Made by a program: the position numbers and the translations under genes
In this document: positions 1 to 11,842 of the stretch, in pieces
Position numbering within the stretch: the first letter of the stretch is position 1
Layout of the letters: every line of letters begins with the position of its first letter
Notes under the pieces: model-generated
The model's database searches: none
What the model was told of the DNA's origin: nothing
The model's input: only the letters and a program-made list of their open reading frames with translations
Source: Apium graveolens
Lineage: Eukaryota > Streptophyta > Magnoliopsida > Apiales > Apiaceae
Length of the DNA: 64,000 bases
Direction of reading: 5' to 3'
NCBI RefSeq assembly: GCF_009905375.1
Contig: NW_027417177.1
Coordinates: 62,001-126,000 of the forward strand

Positions 1-937
1 TTTCATTAGACTGAATGTCTTCAGTTGGTTTCTAGAGAATGTAATAGTTTAGATTTCAGATCATATGTTTTACTATTTTGGTTGACGTTCTCAGACAACA
101 ATTATACAATTAGTGATGTAAAACTTTACACAATTTGGTCTATAAACTTTTTACACATCACTTTCAATTAAGAAAAGTTGATGTCAAAAAAGATAATGTA
201 CATCACTTTAAGGTAAAAAACTGATGTCAAAGAAATCCAAGTTCAAGTTTAAATGAAATATAGAAATCACTTTGTTTAAGATTAAACTGATGTCAAGTAA
301 CATTATAAACATCACTTTTAACCAAACAAAACTGATGTCAAAAAAATACAATGTACATCAGTTTCAGACAAACAACTGATGTTAAAGACTAACATGTTCA
401 GTCTAAATGATACATAGAGATCACTTCATTCTAGAAAACACTGATGTCTATACGCTAAATTAGACATCACCTTTCATTAAAGAAAGAGATGTTTAATATG
501 TCATTTTACATCACCTCTGTCAAAATTATCGATGTTTTTGTTATAAAAAATATAGCTCAATATATGTTTAATATGTTTTAATAGGTGTAATTTAGTTATT
601 AAATAATTTTGTTATAGCATTTTTTGTAAAAAATCATCACATAGACTTCAGTATTTTTCACTAAAATCGATATTTTTCTGACAAAAAACATAGCTCATGA
701 TATGTTTAACATGTTTAATTAGGTGTAATTTAGTTATTAAATAATTTACTTATAGCATTTTATGTAAATAATCAACACATAGACATCTGTTTTTTTAACT
801 AAAATCAATGTCTAATCGAGTATGGACATCGGGTATTCACCGATGTCTAGAATAGACATCACCGACATCAACATCAGTTGGGAAACAATATAGATATCGG
901 CCAAAAAGCGATGTCTATGGACTCTTTTCTTATAGTG
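1..937 (+). mobile_element. CACTA transposon, 3' subterminal region and terminus
   Basis: Right end of the gene-carrying CACTA family. Many short motifs of the acatcac, gatgtc and gacatcgg type occur in alternating orientation, the usual subterminal transposase-binding architecture of En/Spm elements. The segment ends in TATAGTG at 937, the inverted complement of a CACTA terminus with one altered base. The rest of the element lies upstream of the window. The same end occurs at 26460 and 53405. Confidence 0.85.
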
Positions 938-1500
938 CCTGGATCCTAGTCGAACCTTCGACCTGGATTTTGGTCGAAAACTAGTGTCTTTCTTTGCTTC
1001 CTGGTCGTTTGGTTTCGACTAGGATCCACGACCTGGGTTTCGACCAGGATCCTAGTCAAACCTTCGACCTAGATCTTAGTCGAGACTTCTACGCTTATTT
1101 GCTTCCTGGTCGTTAGATTTTGACTAGGATTCACGACCTGGGTTTCGACCAGGATCCTAGTCGATTCTTCGACCTAGATTTTAGTCCTGGACCCCATTCT
1201 TGAAAAATATTATGCTTGATTCAGGAATTCGACCTCGATCCTAGCTCGTCTTTCGACCTCAATCCAGTTCTATTATACCCGTAATTTTTGGGTCTCTGTT
1301 CGAAAGAATTCGAACAGAATTCACGAGCTGAAATTCGACCTCAATCCTGATCCATTATACCCATAATTTCCGGGTGTCTGTTTAAAAGAATTCGAGCAGA
1401 ATTCACGACTTAGAACTCGACCTCAATCCTGGTCTTATTGGGCTTCCTTCTTATCCAATTTTGATTGGGCCTTATCTTTTTTAGGGCTTTGATTTGGGTC

Positions 1501-1670
1501 TTCTATTTTCCCAAATCCTAATTGGATTTGGGCCTTCTATTTTCCAAATCATAATTCGATTTGGGCTTTTTATTTTTCCAAATCTTAATTGGATTTGGGC
1601 TTTTTATTTTTCCAAATCCTAATTGGATTTGGGCTTTTTATTTTTCCAAATCCTAATTGGATTTGGGCCT
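1501..1670. repeat. Palindromic VNTR, five units, copy A
   Basis: Five units of about 34 bp. Each contains the inverted repeat ccaaatcc-taatt-ggatttgg and is spaced by pyrimidine-rich sequence. Copy B has four units and copy C five. Confidence 0.85.
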
Positions 1671-1864
1671 CCCATTGGGCCTCTTATTAATCTGGGCTTA
1701 ATATATTAAAACACCTTCTTTAGAATTCTCTAGAATTCTCGGGAATTTTTATTTAATTTCTTTGGAATTCCTTGGAATATTCTGGAATGTTCCATTTCTG
1801 GACTTTTTTCTTTGGGCCTTTATCCTTACTGGGCTTTTTGTCCCTTCAACTTCACTTTTTCACC

Positions 1865-1873
1865 TATATAAAG
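1865..1873 (+). promoter_or_regulatory. TATA box, copy A
   Basis: TATATAAAG lies about 150 bp before the leader intron donor and 230 bp before the ATG. It is conserved at the same place in all three copies. Confidence 0.6.
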
Positions 1874-2094
1874 GAGTGAGTAGAGTCTACTGCTCCTCAC
1901 TTTCTCATTTCTAAATTCTCCTTCTTTCTTCTTTTGTTAAGAATCTCAGAGCAATAACAGTAGGTCGGAGTATCTTAATCCCCAAAGCCTTTTTTAGGAG
2001 CATTACTTCAGGTAAGACTTCTCCCTTTACTTCTTGTGCTTGTTTTTACATAGTTTGTGTTTTAAAATTGTCTCCTTATGTGCCTTTTTTCCAG

Positions 2095-3780
2095 ATGGCT
2101 GATAAGAAAATGACCCATTTGGCCAAGATGATTGTGGCTAGAAAGTCCAATGAATTCCCCATTCGGTCAAGGTACACTTCCATATCAGTGCGCATTTAGA
2201 CGCGCACGACCATATCAGTACCTTGCGGGATCCAAAGGAGCTGGAAAAGTTGAGCGGTTGTTTCAAAATCAAGGATCCTTTCAAGCTAGTTCTTGCAAGA
2301 CCGGCCGACAGGGGCTGTCAATGGAGGAAAGACGCAATATGCGTCTACAGGGATACTTTAAGGGCAGGTATTAGACTCCCCTTTCACCCATTCATCCCTG
2401 TTTTGCTAGCTGATATGGGCATCAGCCCTTGCCAACTCCCTCCTAATTCTTGGAGGTTGATTATGTGCTATCTTTCGCAATGCACCAAGCACAATGTCTC
2501 TACCTCTGTTGCTGTTTTTAGAAAGATTTTCCAGTTCAAGAACAGTCCTGACAAGAATCCGGGGTGGGTTTCTTTAAATCAACACCCAACCGTTCCCCAC
2601 ATAGTGAACGTGAAGTCCATCCCTGATAACAACTTGGGGTGGAAGAAAGATTTTATGTTCGTCGTTTGGGAGGGTGGCGATTAGGGCACCCTATTTCGCT
2701 CGTCTTTTGAGCTAGCCGTAGATGGGAGCCCAAACGATATAATTTTGTCTGAGGAGAAGACCAGAGCTTTCAACCTCCTTACACAGGATAATGGGACTTC
2801 CCATTCTTGGGATCTTATCAGGGAGACCGTTCTTGTAGAACGCGGCCTTTCTCCTGTCCCTAAGAAGAGTATGTTTCCTTCCTTATCTAGTTATTTTCGT
2901 TCCTTCTATCTTCTACTTTGCTAACTTCTCAACTCACTTATCTTATTTGTTGCAGTGGCTGAGAAAATTGAGGAGGCTACAAAGCCTAAAGACCTGGAAA
3001 TGACCAGGATGAAGCGTGCTGGAATGGTGTTTAAAGACCCGCGGCTTGGGGATCGTTTCCCGGAGTTCCTACTCCAGGCAAAGAAACCAGGCGAAGAAGG
3101 CCCCGACCAAGTTTTACGTACCAAGCAAAAACCAGGGTCTTACTTCCAACCTGCTTGTGGAATCCGGGGCAAGGATTCGATTGTTGGCAACACAGCACTT
3201 GCCAAGGAATGGTCTATGCATTCCATTTCCCCAGTTGACTATCAAGACTTTGTCCTTCAACAGGACTTGGAGGCTAACGAGCTTTTCGGAGCCCAGGCTT
3301 TGGCGACGGTACGTCTTTTTCCTTTGCCATTCGTAGTTTTTTTTTGATTTTTTCCATTTCTTACCTTTGCTGTGTATCTTGTAGGCGAACGCCCATTTTC
3401 AAAGGGCGATTCACCAAGCCAAGGCTTGGAAGGTTGGCCTCGAGGATGCGAACAAGAAGCTGGAGGAGGCCAACCAAAGAATAGAGGCCCTTGAAGCCCG
3501 ACTTGCCTCATCTGCTTCTAACTTGGAAACGGCCCGGGCTGACAATGTTATCCTCAAGGCTCAAAATGATAAAGCCTTTGACGGCTGGATGGACACTCAG
3601 GAGTTCAAGGATTTAATGGTGGCGCATGATGCCCTCCTTCATCAAGTCAGCTATAAGGAAGGCTGGGACGCCGCTGTGGATGCCATTCAATACGAGTTTC
3701 CAGAAGTCCGGGAACAGTCCTCCTTCCCTTCCGAGTTCCAGCACTTGGGGGTGTTACAGATAACACAAAATAAAAAATAA
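2095..3780 (+). pseudogene. Three-exon 'putative gypsy-type transposon' (Transposase_28-like) ORF, copy A
   Basis: Exon 1 runs 2095-2868, intron 2869-2955, exon 2 2956-3308, intron 3309-3384, exon 3 3385-3780 (TAA). All introns are GT-AG. Exon 1 encodes a globular domain with a LPFHPFIPVLLADMG stretch followed by LPPNSW, typical of plant proteins labelled 'putative gypsy-type transposon' (Pfam Transposase_28). Exon 2 is charged. Exon 3 is a coiled coil (KKLEEANQRIEALEARL) ending in an acidic C-terminus. Such ORFs occur as extra ORFs in Tat-lineage Ty3/gypsy elements, often antisense to gag-pol. Copy A has a small deletion after codon 27, a frameshift, and a TAG in place of the Trp after GGD (about 2683), so it is broken. 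The assignment rests on resemblance recalled from the family and was not searched. Confidence 0.6.
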
Positions 3781-4659
3781 TAACTAATATTCATCCGGAA
3801 CACGCTAAACAAAATTATACAATTGATCCAATCTGTAATAAAAAAATAAAAGTAGACCAATAAAAATTTATTAGATCGATATAATTTCATCAAGCTAAAC
3901 AAAATAATAAACGGGCTTAAACTAAAATAAATATGTGAAAGAAAATTCGTAATAAAATAAATATATAAAAGAAAACTCGTTTACCTCATTTAATGTCATC
4001 AGACTAAAACAAAATTAAATTTATTATCCATTCGGTCTAAGAGAAAATATTTTTTACCTATTTACCCCGGATCAATAATATTTATTATTTTATTTTAGCT
4101 TGATTTTTCAAATTCAACTAATTATATGCAGTTTTTAAAATTTTTTATTTCAAATTGGATAAATAGTATAATTTTGTTTAGCCACTCCCGGTGAATTTTA
4201 TATATTATTTTTTTTAACGAAAACCATTATACATATTATAATTATATCATGAATATTTATCTTTTAATGAAAGTGTTTTGTTTTAAATATTACAATAATT
4301 ACTGTGAGCGAACCTACTACCAACCAAACTTTTATTGTTTACCAACCAAACTTTCATTGTTTAGTTTTTAATATAATTGTATAGATATGCGGTATAATTT
4401 GGTACAACGATTATCCCCTAATTTTAATTATTAAAAAATAAATAAATTGTCGTACTAAACTAATAAATAAAAAATTTAAATATTAACATTTAAGCTAGTA
4501 GATATTAAAAAGAGAAGCATCTTCAGTTCTCTAGTCCAATAAGTAAAGCCAACATCACACTTCTTCCAGACTTCTCTGTTGCAGCCACCTTCTTTTGTAC
4601 AATGATCCAGTACTGTCCCAGCGTAGCTTCATTCTTTTTGCATCGGAAAGTGCCTCCAC
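3781..4659. other. AT-rich non-coding spacer, copy A
   Basis: Strongly AT-rich. It includes the direct repeat accaaccaaacttt(t/c)attgttta around 4320-4362. I see no gene. The 3' part (4523-4659) is the probable 3' untranslated region of the minus-strand CCCH pseudogene. Confidence 0.5.
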
Positions 4660-6216
4660 TCAAGACGGTGATGTATGATCGGACTTGCTGTGCAGATATC
4701 GGCAATTAGCGTCATTTCGACATCCCCTGGGAGTGTTTAAGTACGTGCTCGGCTCCTGATGCGGATTCAGCGTAGATGGTCCTTGCCCAACTATTTGAGT
4801 GTTTGCATGCAACGAAGAGCAGTTCGTGGGACGGGTTGAGTGACTAAAGGCGGCTATCATATTAGCAGCAGCCTGCTGGTTGACCATTAGCAATGTAACC
4901 AAATCATTCACTAAAGGATTCAGACCCATTGCTGTTACGAGTTGTGTCCCCAGCATAGGTATCAGAGCAGTTTGTCCTGAGATAGGGTACGGGTGCATCT
5001 GGAGTAGAGGTGGATTCCTAGGCAGAAGGGATGGCAGCCCATTTGTGGTGGCTGTAGGCTGGCGGTTTGTGGCAAAGAAAATATAGCCACTGGTGATATT
5101 GGAGGTTCCATTCTCATACCAGCAAACGTTCCATTTTCACTGATTGGACTCTCAATCTCTATATCCGATTCCTAGTTGGTACTTGGTGAGTAATACAGAG
5201 GTGACATTGGGGTCATTGTTGCTTCTGGTAATGGTATGTCATTGTTAATTAGGCTCTTATTGCTGCTTGATGTGACCATTGAAGAAACAGTTATTGAAGG
5301 GGCAGAGGATTCACCAGTAATGCAATGTGAATTGTGTCCAGGAGCTGTATTTTCCCTTGGAAAGGTAAGTCACGATTCATGAATGGTTGCGATGGCACTG
5401 GCACATGACTTTCCTTTAGCTGTCGAATCATATATTTTTATCAGTTTCTCCACATCTCCTGGGTTCTGTAGGAGACGCGCTAGCAAGTCCAGGTCAAGAA
5501 CATCCTGAGCAGGCACCAAAGATGTCCAAACAATGGGTTTGGGGATGACTACTCCAGTATTTTCTCGGACACAGTAAAACTGATCAGGGTTTTCTCTGGG
5601 AACTGATTTTGTTGGCTCGATTCCAGTGAAACTTTGCCCGCTGAAAAACTTACGAACAGTATCTGTGTCGAGCCATTGCATGAACATGCCCAAATCAACT
5701 ACAGGTTCACCTTGCCCCAATGCGACGCCATTTAAAGCATTTACGGCATCAATAGCCATGGACATTATTTCATCATTCACTGATGAAGTAGTCAGGAATG
5801 GTGAACTGTTGTTGAGCAGGTTGCCTTTCTCCTCTATGGGTATTATCAGGGTTGTGTTGTCTGAATGGTTAGTGGGCTCCGCCTGAAATCTGACATTAAA
5901 ATAAAAAGTAAAACAATTAATCAGAGGTGCTAAATTAGGGTAAAGTTAAAAAGTAGACTTGAGAACAAGAAACTTTACTTAAGATCAGCCACACCCCATT
6001 TAATATTCAAAGTTAACTGTGATTGAAATCCTTGTGTAATATTCAACATCAGAACTTATAATAAAAAAGTGCATAGCATCTTTAACTAAAAAGATATCAA
6101 AATGTATGTAATATCAATGTTTCAACTCATACCTTTGCAGGACACATCCATTCTATTTGTAGAATATCCCCATGTCTTCCACCTATCTTTGCATCCACCG
6201 CCTTATGAGCACCTAT
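4660..6216 (-). pseudogene. CCCH zinc-finger protein (C3H6/C3H30-like) pseudogene, copy A
   Basis: Read on the minus strand. Exon a is 6216-6133 (28 open codons ending QIEWMCPAK). Exon b is about 6021-5980, with roughly 46 bp deleted compared with B and C. The large exon c runs from 5889 to the TGA at 4660. Exon c encodes a region with DLDLLARLLQNPGDVEKLI, as in plant LUMINIDEPENDENS-like/C3H6-type proteins, and a C-terminal finger TPRGCRNDANCRYLH. Introns are retained, so it was copied as DNA. Lesions: TGA after IATIHES (near 5370), a +1 frameshift near 5075 shared by all copies, and the first zinc-ligand Cys changed to Ser (EPSTYL). The parent family would bind RNA or DNA; no function is expected here. 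Confidence 0.6.
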
Positions 6217-6528
6217 CTGTGCCGGAAATAATAATAAGTTTAATTATTATTACTTCAAATGTGATTCAAAATATTTTCAGTCTTGAGAATAAGCACGAAC
6301 TCCTGAAAGGAAAAAGTCTAGCCTAAAAATATTTAAAGATAGATTTGAAATTGACAATATTAAGATGAGAACGTTCAAGTACGATGAAACGAATTCTAGA
6401 AAAAAAATTGTCCTTAACTGCTAATTAAACATCAACTCCCTAATTAGCTTGAAATAGTATGGGGAAAGCAAGAATTTTAAAAAATTATGAAGTGTGACGA
6501 TATATCAAATAATGCGACATCTAAGATA
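6217..6528. other. AT-rich spacer, copy A
   Basis: Upstream intron or flank of the CCCH pseudogene. No further exon is recognisable. Confidence 0.4.
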
Positions 6529-6778
6529 CTCCCTCCGTCCCTTTCAATTGTTTACATTTTTTAGAGAGTGTCTGACACGCATTTTAAGGTGCATATAAAG
6601 AATAGTTCTGTATTTTTTTTTAGAATTTTGTTTTTTTGAAGAAAAATTAAAACATTCAACTTTTATTCAGAAAAAGAAAATTGTAAAAATAAGTTACATA
6701 ACTATACCTTTTATGCACCTTAAAATGCGTGTCGGACACTTCCCCAGAAATGTAAACAATTGGAAGGGACTGAGGGAG
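6529..6778. mobile_element. Stowaway-type MITE (Tc1/mariner), copy A
   Basis: 250 bp. The left end is CTCCCTCCGTCCC and the right end is its near-perfect inverse (GGGACTGAGGGAG). TA dinucleotides flank both sides (6527-6528 and 6779-6780), the family's target duplication. The long terminal inverted repeats continue inward (tgtaaacaattg and cgtgtc(g/t)gaca). It has no coding capacity. Confidence 0.93.
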
Positions 6779-7800
6779 TATATTTTATATAAGAGATCAC
6801 TAAATACGTGTGCACCTCATTGCATATTCTTATTCCTAAGGTGCGCACAAAAAGTCCATTACGGCTAATTAATTAAGGACCTTGATATTAATAAAGGGAG
6901 GCTTTTCACTTGGCAAAAAGAAGAAGATGGAAGGCTTCTCTCACCCTTCATAGTTAATAACACATAAGACAATATGTATTTTATCTTTGAGGATTCTAGA
7001 TCTACTTCTGAAGATTATAAACACCTGAGTCATATAACAAACATTATCTTAAGTAATTATCTCCATTAAGGTGTCATAGGAAGACTTTATATGGATCTTA
7101 TACTATTATTTAACACATTACAACCTCAGGCATGATAGCAAGTCGTACTTACATATGAATTTTTTAGTTCGGTTTGAATTGTAATACTTAAAAAGATTTG
7201 AGAAGAAATGTGTATACAAAGCTGATTACAATTAAAATAAATTGAAGTCAATCTGTTATTAATGAGTTAAACAATAACAACAACAAATATCATAACATTA
7301 TATGCAATCTTGGATTAAATATAAAATAATATTATCCGTATATCTGTGAACGTGGAGGAGGAAGTAAAACTTTAAGTTTGATGGAGCATTTTCTTCATTG
7401 CTTTCCGGCTATGTTTTAGAAATTTGATTTACATCATATTCAAACAAAAAAATGAATTTAGAAAAATAAATTAAATTTAGAAAATATGTAATCAGATGAA
7501 TTTAACGGTGATAAAAATCTAATAGTATGCTCGCAACGAAATAAATTCAGACAACTTACTTATATCGGGATGATGAGCATTTTACAAAGACGAGGACTTC
7601 TTGCGAATCCGGCAAATATTAAAAAAATGCTAATTTATTGGGCCTAAATCTCAATCGATGATATAGAAACTGTTATTCAAATAGTAATAGGAAAGTGGTA
7701 AGGGGTGTCTGTGAAATGAGTTTTCTAATTGGTACACAAACTTTAAGTTTTGTTATTAGATTAAATGATAATGATCTTAATTGGCTCAAAAAATGAAGGA
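6779..7800. other. AT-rich non-coding region, copy A
   Basis: No gene, RNA or element end recognised. Short poly-A and CAA-rich stretches only. Collinear in all copies. Confidence 0.5.
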
Positions 7801-8080
7801 GATTTAGATCTATATGGTTTGATGCAGAGTGGAGAAAAAAACTGATTTAAATGTATATCGAATAATGGAGAATGGGGGAGAAAAATAGAGATTTTAGATC
7901 TATATCGGATGATGGAAATCTGGATGAAGAAAAATATTTGATGTATATCGGATGATGGAAATTGGCGGAGAAGAAAAGAGATTCAGGTTTATATCGGATG
8001 ACGGAGAGTGGAGCAGGAGAAAAGAAAATTAGATCTATATCGGACGATGCAGGGTGGACGAGAATAAAAGATGGTTGTGA
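7801..8080. repeat. Imperfect tandem repeat with 'atctatatcggatgatgg' core, copy A
   Basis: About six degenerate units of 40-50 bp, each with a core like tctatatcggatgatgg followed by purine-rich sequence. The same array occurs at 33027 and 60315. Confidence 0.75.
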
Positions 8081-8120
8081 TGGAAAAGATACAGTAGGAA
8101 ATGAAAATTATTTATAACGT

Positions 8121-8177
8121 CTTTCGAAGAATCTAGAATAGACGAGAGGCTTTCGAAGAATCTAGAATAGACGAGAG
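8121..8177. repeat. 29-bp direct duplication, copy A
   Basis: Two adjacent copies of ctttcgaagaatctagaata plus gacgagag. Conserved in B (33347) and C (60644). Confidence 0.9.
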
Positions 8178-9180
8178 CCTACATGAGGATATAAGTGTCA
8201 CAAATCAATGTTTATGTTATATTAAAAAATGATATGTAATATTTATTTGATGCATTTTTTATATAAATCTATATTTAATAGAGTCAAATGCATATGGTGT
8301 ACTCGTTTTATGGTTGTCACATCACTTGGGATGGTAAATTTTAAAAACCGTAACCGGTGAATTTTCAAATTTTTACAAACTATTAAATATGACTAACTAT
8401 ATTACTCGTGTCAAGGTTATTTCAAACTTGTACTCAACTGGTACATACTATACTTAAACTATCATGTGAAAATATGTAAGTTGTTAAACAAAAGTAGATC
8501 TAACTTTTATTCGTCCAATATAAAATTTCAATATAAAATTTCAATAGAAAATAACATTTATTAAAAATAACATCATAAAGGTGGTCGCCATTTTGTCATT
8601 TTTAAATTCAAGCCATATACTTGAAGCAGTAGCATGTAAAGTTTGAATTGATTTTTTTAATGACTAAACCCCGTGAAAAATTAAAAGAAAACTGGGGGAC
8701 TCGCAGGTATGAGTTGTGTATAACTTTTATAATATTTGAATTTACTATATGCATTGTATTTGTAAATAAATCTTTCGCATTAGTATTAAGAAAAAAAAAA
8801 TTCTATTTACAAGAAAATAATTATTTTTACGACTATTAATATATGCATAAATTAATACTTTCTATCCTTTTCCACTTCCAATGTTTTTTACTATTTTGGT
8901 ATATTTATTGTACTCTATGAACATAAATTCTATAATCGAAATAATAAATATGAGCCGTGTAATTTTTGGCTTTTTTCATCAACATATCTCTGGAAGGCAT
9001 ATCATAGGATTTCACTAGCAAAATTTAATTAAATATTAGAAATATTCTTCCTATTAACACAATTAATGGAAAAATTAAAAAAATTGAGACTATTTAAAAT
9101 ATAGTTAGATATTAAATAAATGGGGTGTGCTCGCAAGGCTGATTCACGTAATTGAATGGTGCTAAGTCATCCTCCGCCCG
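8178..9180. other. AT-rich non-coding region, copy A
   Basis: No supported gene. The 63-codon ORF at 8648-8839 is not conserved in length between copies and looks incidental. Confidence 0.5.
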
Positions 9181-9415
9181 AATCTAGAGAGAAATAAAGA
9201 GACAGATATGGTGAGAGAAAAGAGTGGGAACGAGAAAATGGGAGGGCGAAGATGGAGGGGACAGTGAGAGAAGATAAAAAGAGAGAGGGGGAGGGGCGGG
9301 GAAAGGAATATTAAATTCTGAAGGAATGGAGAGACATGAGGAGAGAGGTAGATGGAGAGAGGGGGAATTGAGAGGGAATGGAGGAAGAGGAAGTTGGCTA
9401 ATATGAAAATGGAGT
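9181..9415. repeat. Purine-rich (GA) low-complexity tract, copy A
   Basis: More than 200 bp with an almost pure purine top strand made of agag, ggag and gggag words. The minus strand gives a Ser/Pro/Leu/Phe-rich open frame that is a by-product of composition. Copies B and C carry one extra 28-bp unit. Confidence 0.8.
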
Positions 9416-10265
9416 GTTGGATGATTGAATGGAGAAGTGGTGGGGGCTTGGTTAGTGAAAGACCCGATAAATATTGGGTTATTACGAGGTGGAAAGGAGA
9501 ATAAAACAACAAGTTAATTGAATTATGGGGGACTCTACATGTTAATGGCTGTTTAATTTGGTAGTAATTTAGTATTAATTGGGAGGCCTGGCTGCCAGAT
9601 TCAGTTTAAGTTGCAAATATATAATATATGGAAAATACTAGAGCCCCATATATTGTGAATTTTTTTTTCCCAAATACTTTTCAATTTGTCTAGTGTGTGT
9701 CAATAGGCACATGTTAAATACTAAAAACTATAAATTTAAAGCATTTTAATTTAGAGTATTTGGTAGTTTATAATCCACTTTTATTTTCATTTTTGTAATT
9801 TGGGTCTACATTATTTTATGTGTCAACATACACCCCATAAAATTAATTTCGCTTCTATTTGTATCCCACTCACCACTTTCCATCCAAGATGACCATTAAT
9901 TTTAATCGAAGTAGGGGCATTTCAGCAAATTACTAATTCAAACAGAAAAAAATAAGAGTAATTGACACTTTGTAACCCATTTCTTTGGGCATTTTTTCAA
10001 TTCGGGTCTATATTATGTATCCTTGCAAGTTGCACCTTTAACTTTTATATCAGGGGAAAAATTTAAAATTTCTAGTATTCAAGAATAAATTGCCACATCA
10101 TTCGATTTCCCAATCCAAACCTACAAATAAATACATGAATGGATTGTAAATAGGGCTAATCAAAACCTATTTATGTAATTGTTGTTAATGCACGGATCAA
10201 AATAAGCAAAAATTATAAAAGTTTGTGTTTATTCTGTGCATATGAGCACATCATAGAAAAACGAA
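9416..10265. other. Non-coding region, copy A
   Basis: No gene or clear element ends recognised. Confidence 0.4.
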
Positions 10266-11842
10266 TCTATACTCTTTATTAATAAGCGAAACTATGTATA
10301 ATTTGGTGCTAAAAGTACCAAAGTACCAAATTTTGCTACTTACTTGACATAAGTTGACTTCCATTCTCTATTAACTTTATTTTTAACACAACTCGACTTA
10401 TATTGTTTGTAAATTTAATTTTCTTTTTAGTTAGTGTTCATCCAATCTTCTTTTTCATTTTTAAAATAAAAATATTTTTTAAACGATTTGTATATTATAT
10501 TAAAAAATTATTAAGTTACGTTAAATAAAGTAAAATAACTTATATTTATGTTTAAGTTTATAAAACCTACAAACTACTAACAATAATTGACTTATATTTT
10601 CTGTAAACTTTATTTATTTATAAATTATATTAAGAATTTATTAAGTTCATTAAATTAAGTAAAATAACTTATATTTACTTTTATTTTGAAAAACTACTAA
10701 TTACAAACTACAAAGTAAACTATTAACACGGATTGACTTCTATTCTCTGTAAACTTTATTTTCTGTAGTATTATTTTAAAAATAATTAAGTAATAGCAAA
10801 TGACTTTAGTAATATTTATTAACTTATAAACTGATAATTATTAATTTATCGATCGTATTTGTTACTGTCCATCACAACATTTATATACTTTAAATTAAAA
10901 TAAAATTAACAGTAACAAATTTATGGCCTGTATTTAGATTACGTTTAGTAATATTAAATTAAGTTTAATAACATCTATTTACTTTTAATTTGTAAATTAA
11001 TTTTATCGATAATTAAGTAATATTAAATAAACTATATTGAAAAGGCTAATTATAAGATAATTATCAAATTATATTAATTAATATTAAATTGTCTAAAGAA
11101 CAGAAATTTGGTTCATAAGATAGAGATACAATTCGTTTCCCAAAAATAACACTAATATGTTAGATTTTTTATATCAAGTGAAACAATGCAAAACTAGAAT
11201 TATATTGAAAAATTTCATTACTGATTCAATTATTTTTAACTACATAACTATTTTTTACAAGTACTAATTTAACATTTTATATTAATATATTAATTTTAAT
11301 TCGTGTTTCACACGAATTATGAATAATTCTCTACAAATATTAATTCGATATTTTTAGTCTCGGTCTGATGTTTCGCACGGGTTATCAACTATGTATACTA
11401 ATAAGCGAAACCATGTTTAGCTCCCAAATCTTGGTACTCACTAGAAAATTATACAAATATTTTTGAAATTTTATATAATAAAATCTCAACATCTCAACTA
11501 ACAAAAATTAACTTTTACTCTCTCTAAATTTTATTTTCCTTAATTTTTTATTTATTGCCGAACATCCAAGTGTCGGTTTAATTTCAAATAATCGTATTAG
11601 TAAGTTAACATGACATATTTATATAAGTAAATAATTAGGCGCATGCATAACTAGAACTATACGGTGAAATTTTAGAGTTACACTTAACTTCAATTTTTTT
11701 AACTACATATTTTAAAATCATTTTATAAATTATATTTAGATCTGTATTTTACTCGAATTATGAGTTTCAGTTTTATGTAAATAATATTGTGATACTGTTA
11801 TTTTTAATTTCGGGTCTGTGCTTGGCATGGCTTACCAACTAA
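10266..11842. mobile_element. Helitron-like sequence, probably two elements in tandem, copy A
   Basis: It starts after an A with TCTATACTC and then TTATTAATAAGCGAAAC, resembling 5' ends of plant non-autonomous Helitrons. A second similar start (tatactaataagcgaaacca) occurs at about 11395, just after a GC-richer stretch (tgtttcgcacgggttatcaa) of the kind found near Helitron 3' ends. The second element would end in CTAA at 11839-11842 followed by T. An aattcgtgtttcacacgaat hairpin lies at about 11298. The 3' hairpins are degenerate and no helicase is encoded, so the call is tentative. Confidence 0.4.

Larger units (their letters stand above)
938..2094 (+). promoter_or_regulatory. LTR-like promoter and leader of the gypsy-type ORF, copy A
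   Basis: Non-coding region between the CACTA end and the ATG at 2095. From about 946 to 1190 it holds roughly 125-bp imperfect tandem repeats built from palindromic 'cctagtcgaa / ttcgaccagg' motifs. Then come CAATCC/TCGACC repeats, the VNTR at 1501-1670, a TATA box at 1865, a pyrimidine-rich leader, and an intron inside the leader from 2012 (donor after cttcag) to 2094 (acceptor tttccag) immediately before the ATG. The region is probably part of a Ty3/gypsy LTR read antisense; the matching left part survives at 47880-48822. Confidence 0.6.

Noticed and set aside
1..900. Regularly spaced acatcac/gatgtc motifs as a possible CRISPR-like array
   Set aside because: Spacing is irregular, motifs alternate in orientation, and the array ends in a CACTA terminus; this is transposon subterminal DNA in a plant genome.
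2132..2374. Short plus-strand ORF overlapping exon 1 of the gypsy-type ORF
   Set aside because: Out of frame with the recognisable domain; a shadow created by the local deletion.
5626..5886. 86-codon plus-strand ORF, with relatives in B and C
   Set aside because: Antisense shadow of CCCH exon c.
6102..6326. 74-codon plus-strand ORF, repeated at 31329 and 58627
   Set aside because: It lies antisense to exon a of the CCCH pseudogene, which has splice sites and family residues; the plus frame has no known resemblance.
8648..8839. 63-codon ORF beginning MIFLMTKPREKLKENW
   Set aside because: AT-rich, length and start differ between copies (33894 in B), no recognisable motif.
9162..9512. Minus-strand 116-codon ORF (and relatives at 34417-34773 and 61688-62065)
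   Set aside because: It is the reading of a purine-rich tract; its Ser/Pro/Leu/Phe composition and changing length between copies show it is a composition artefact.
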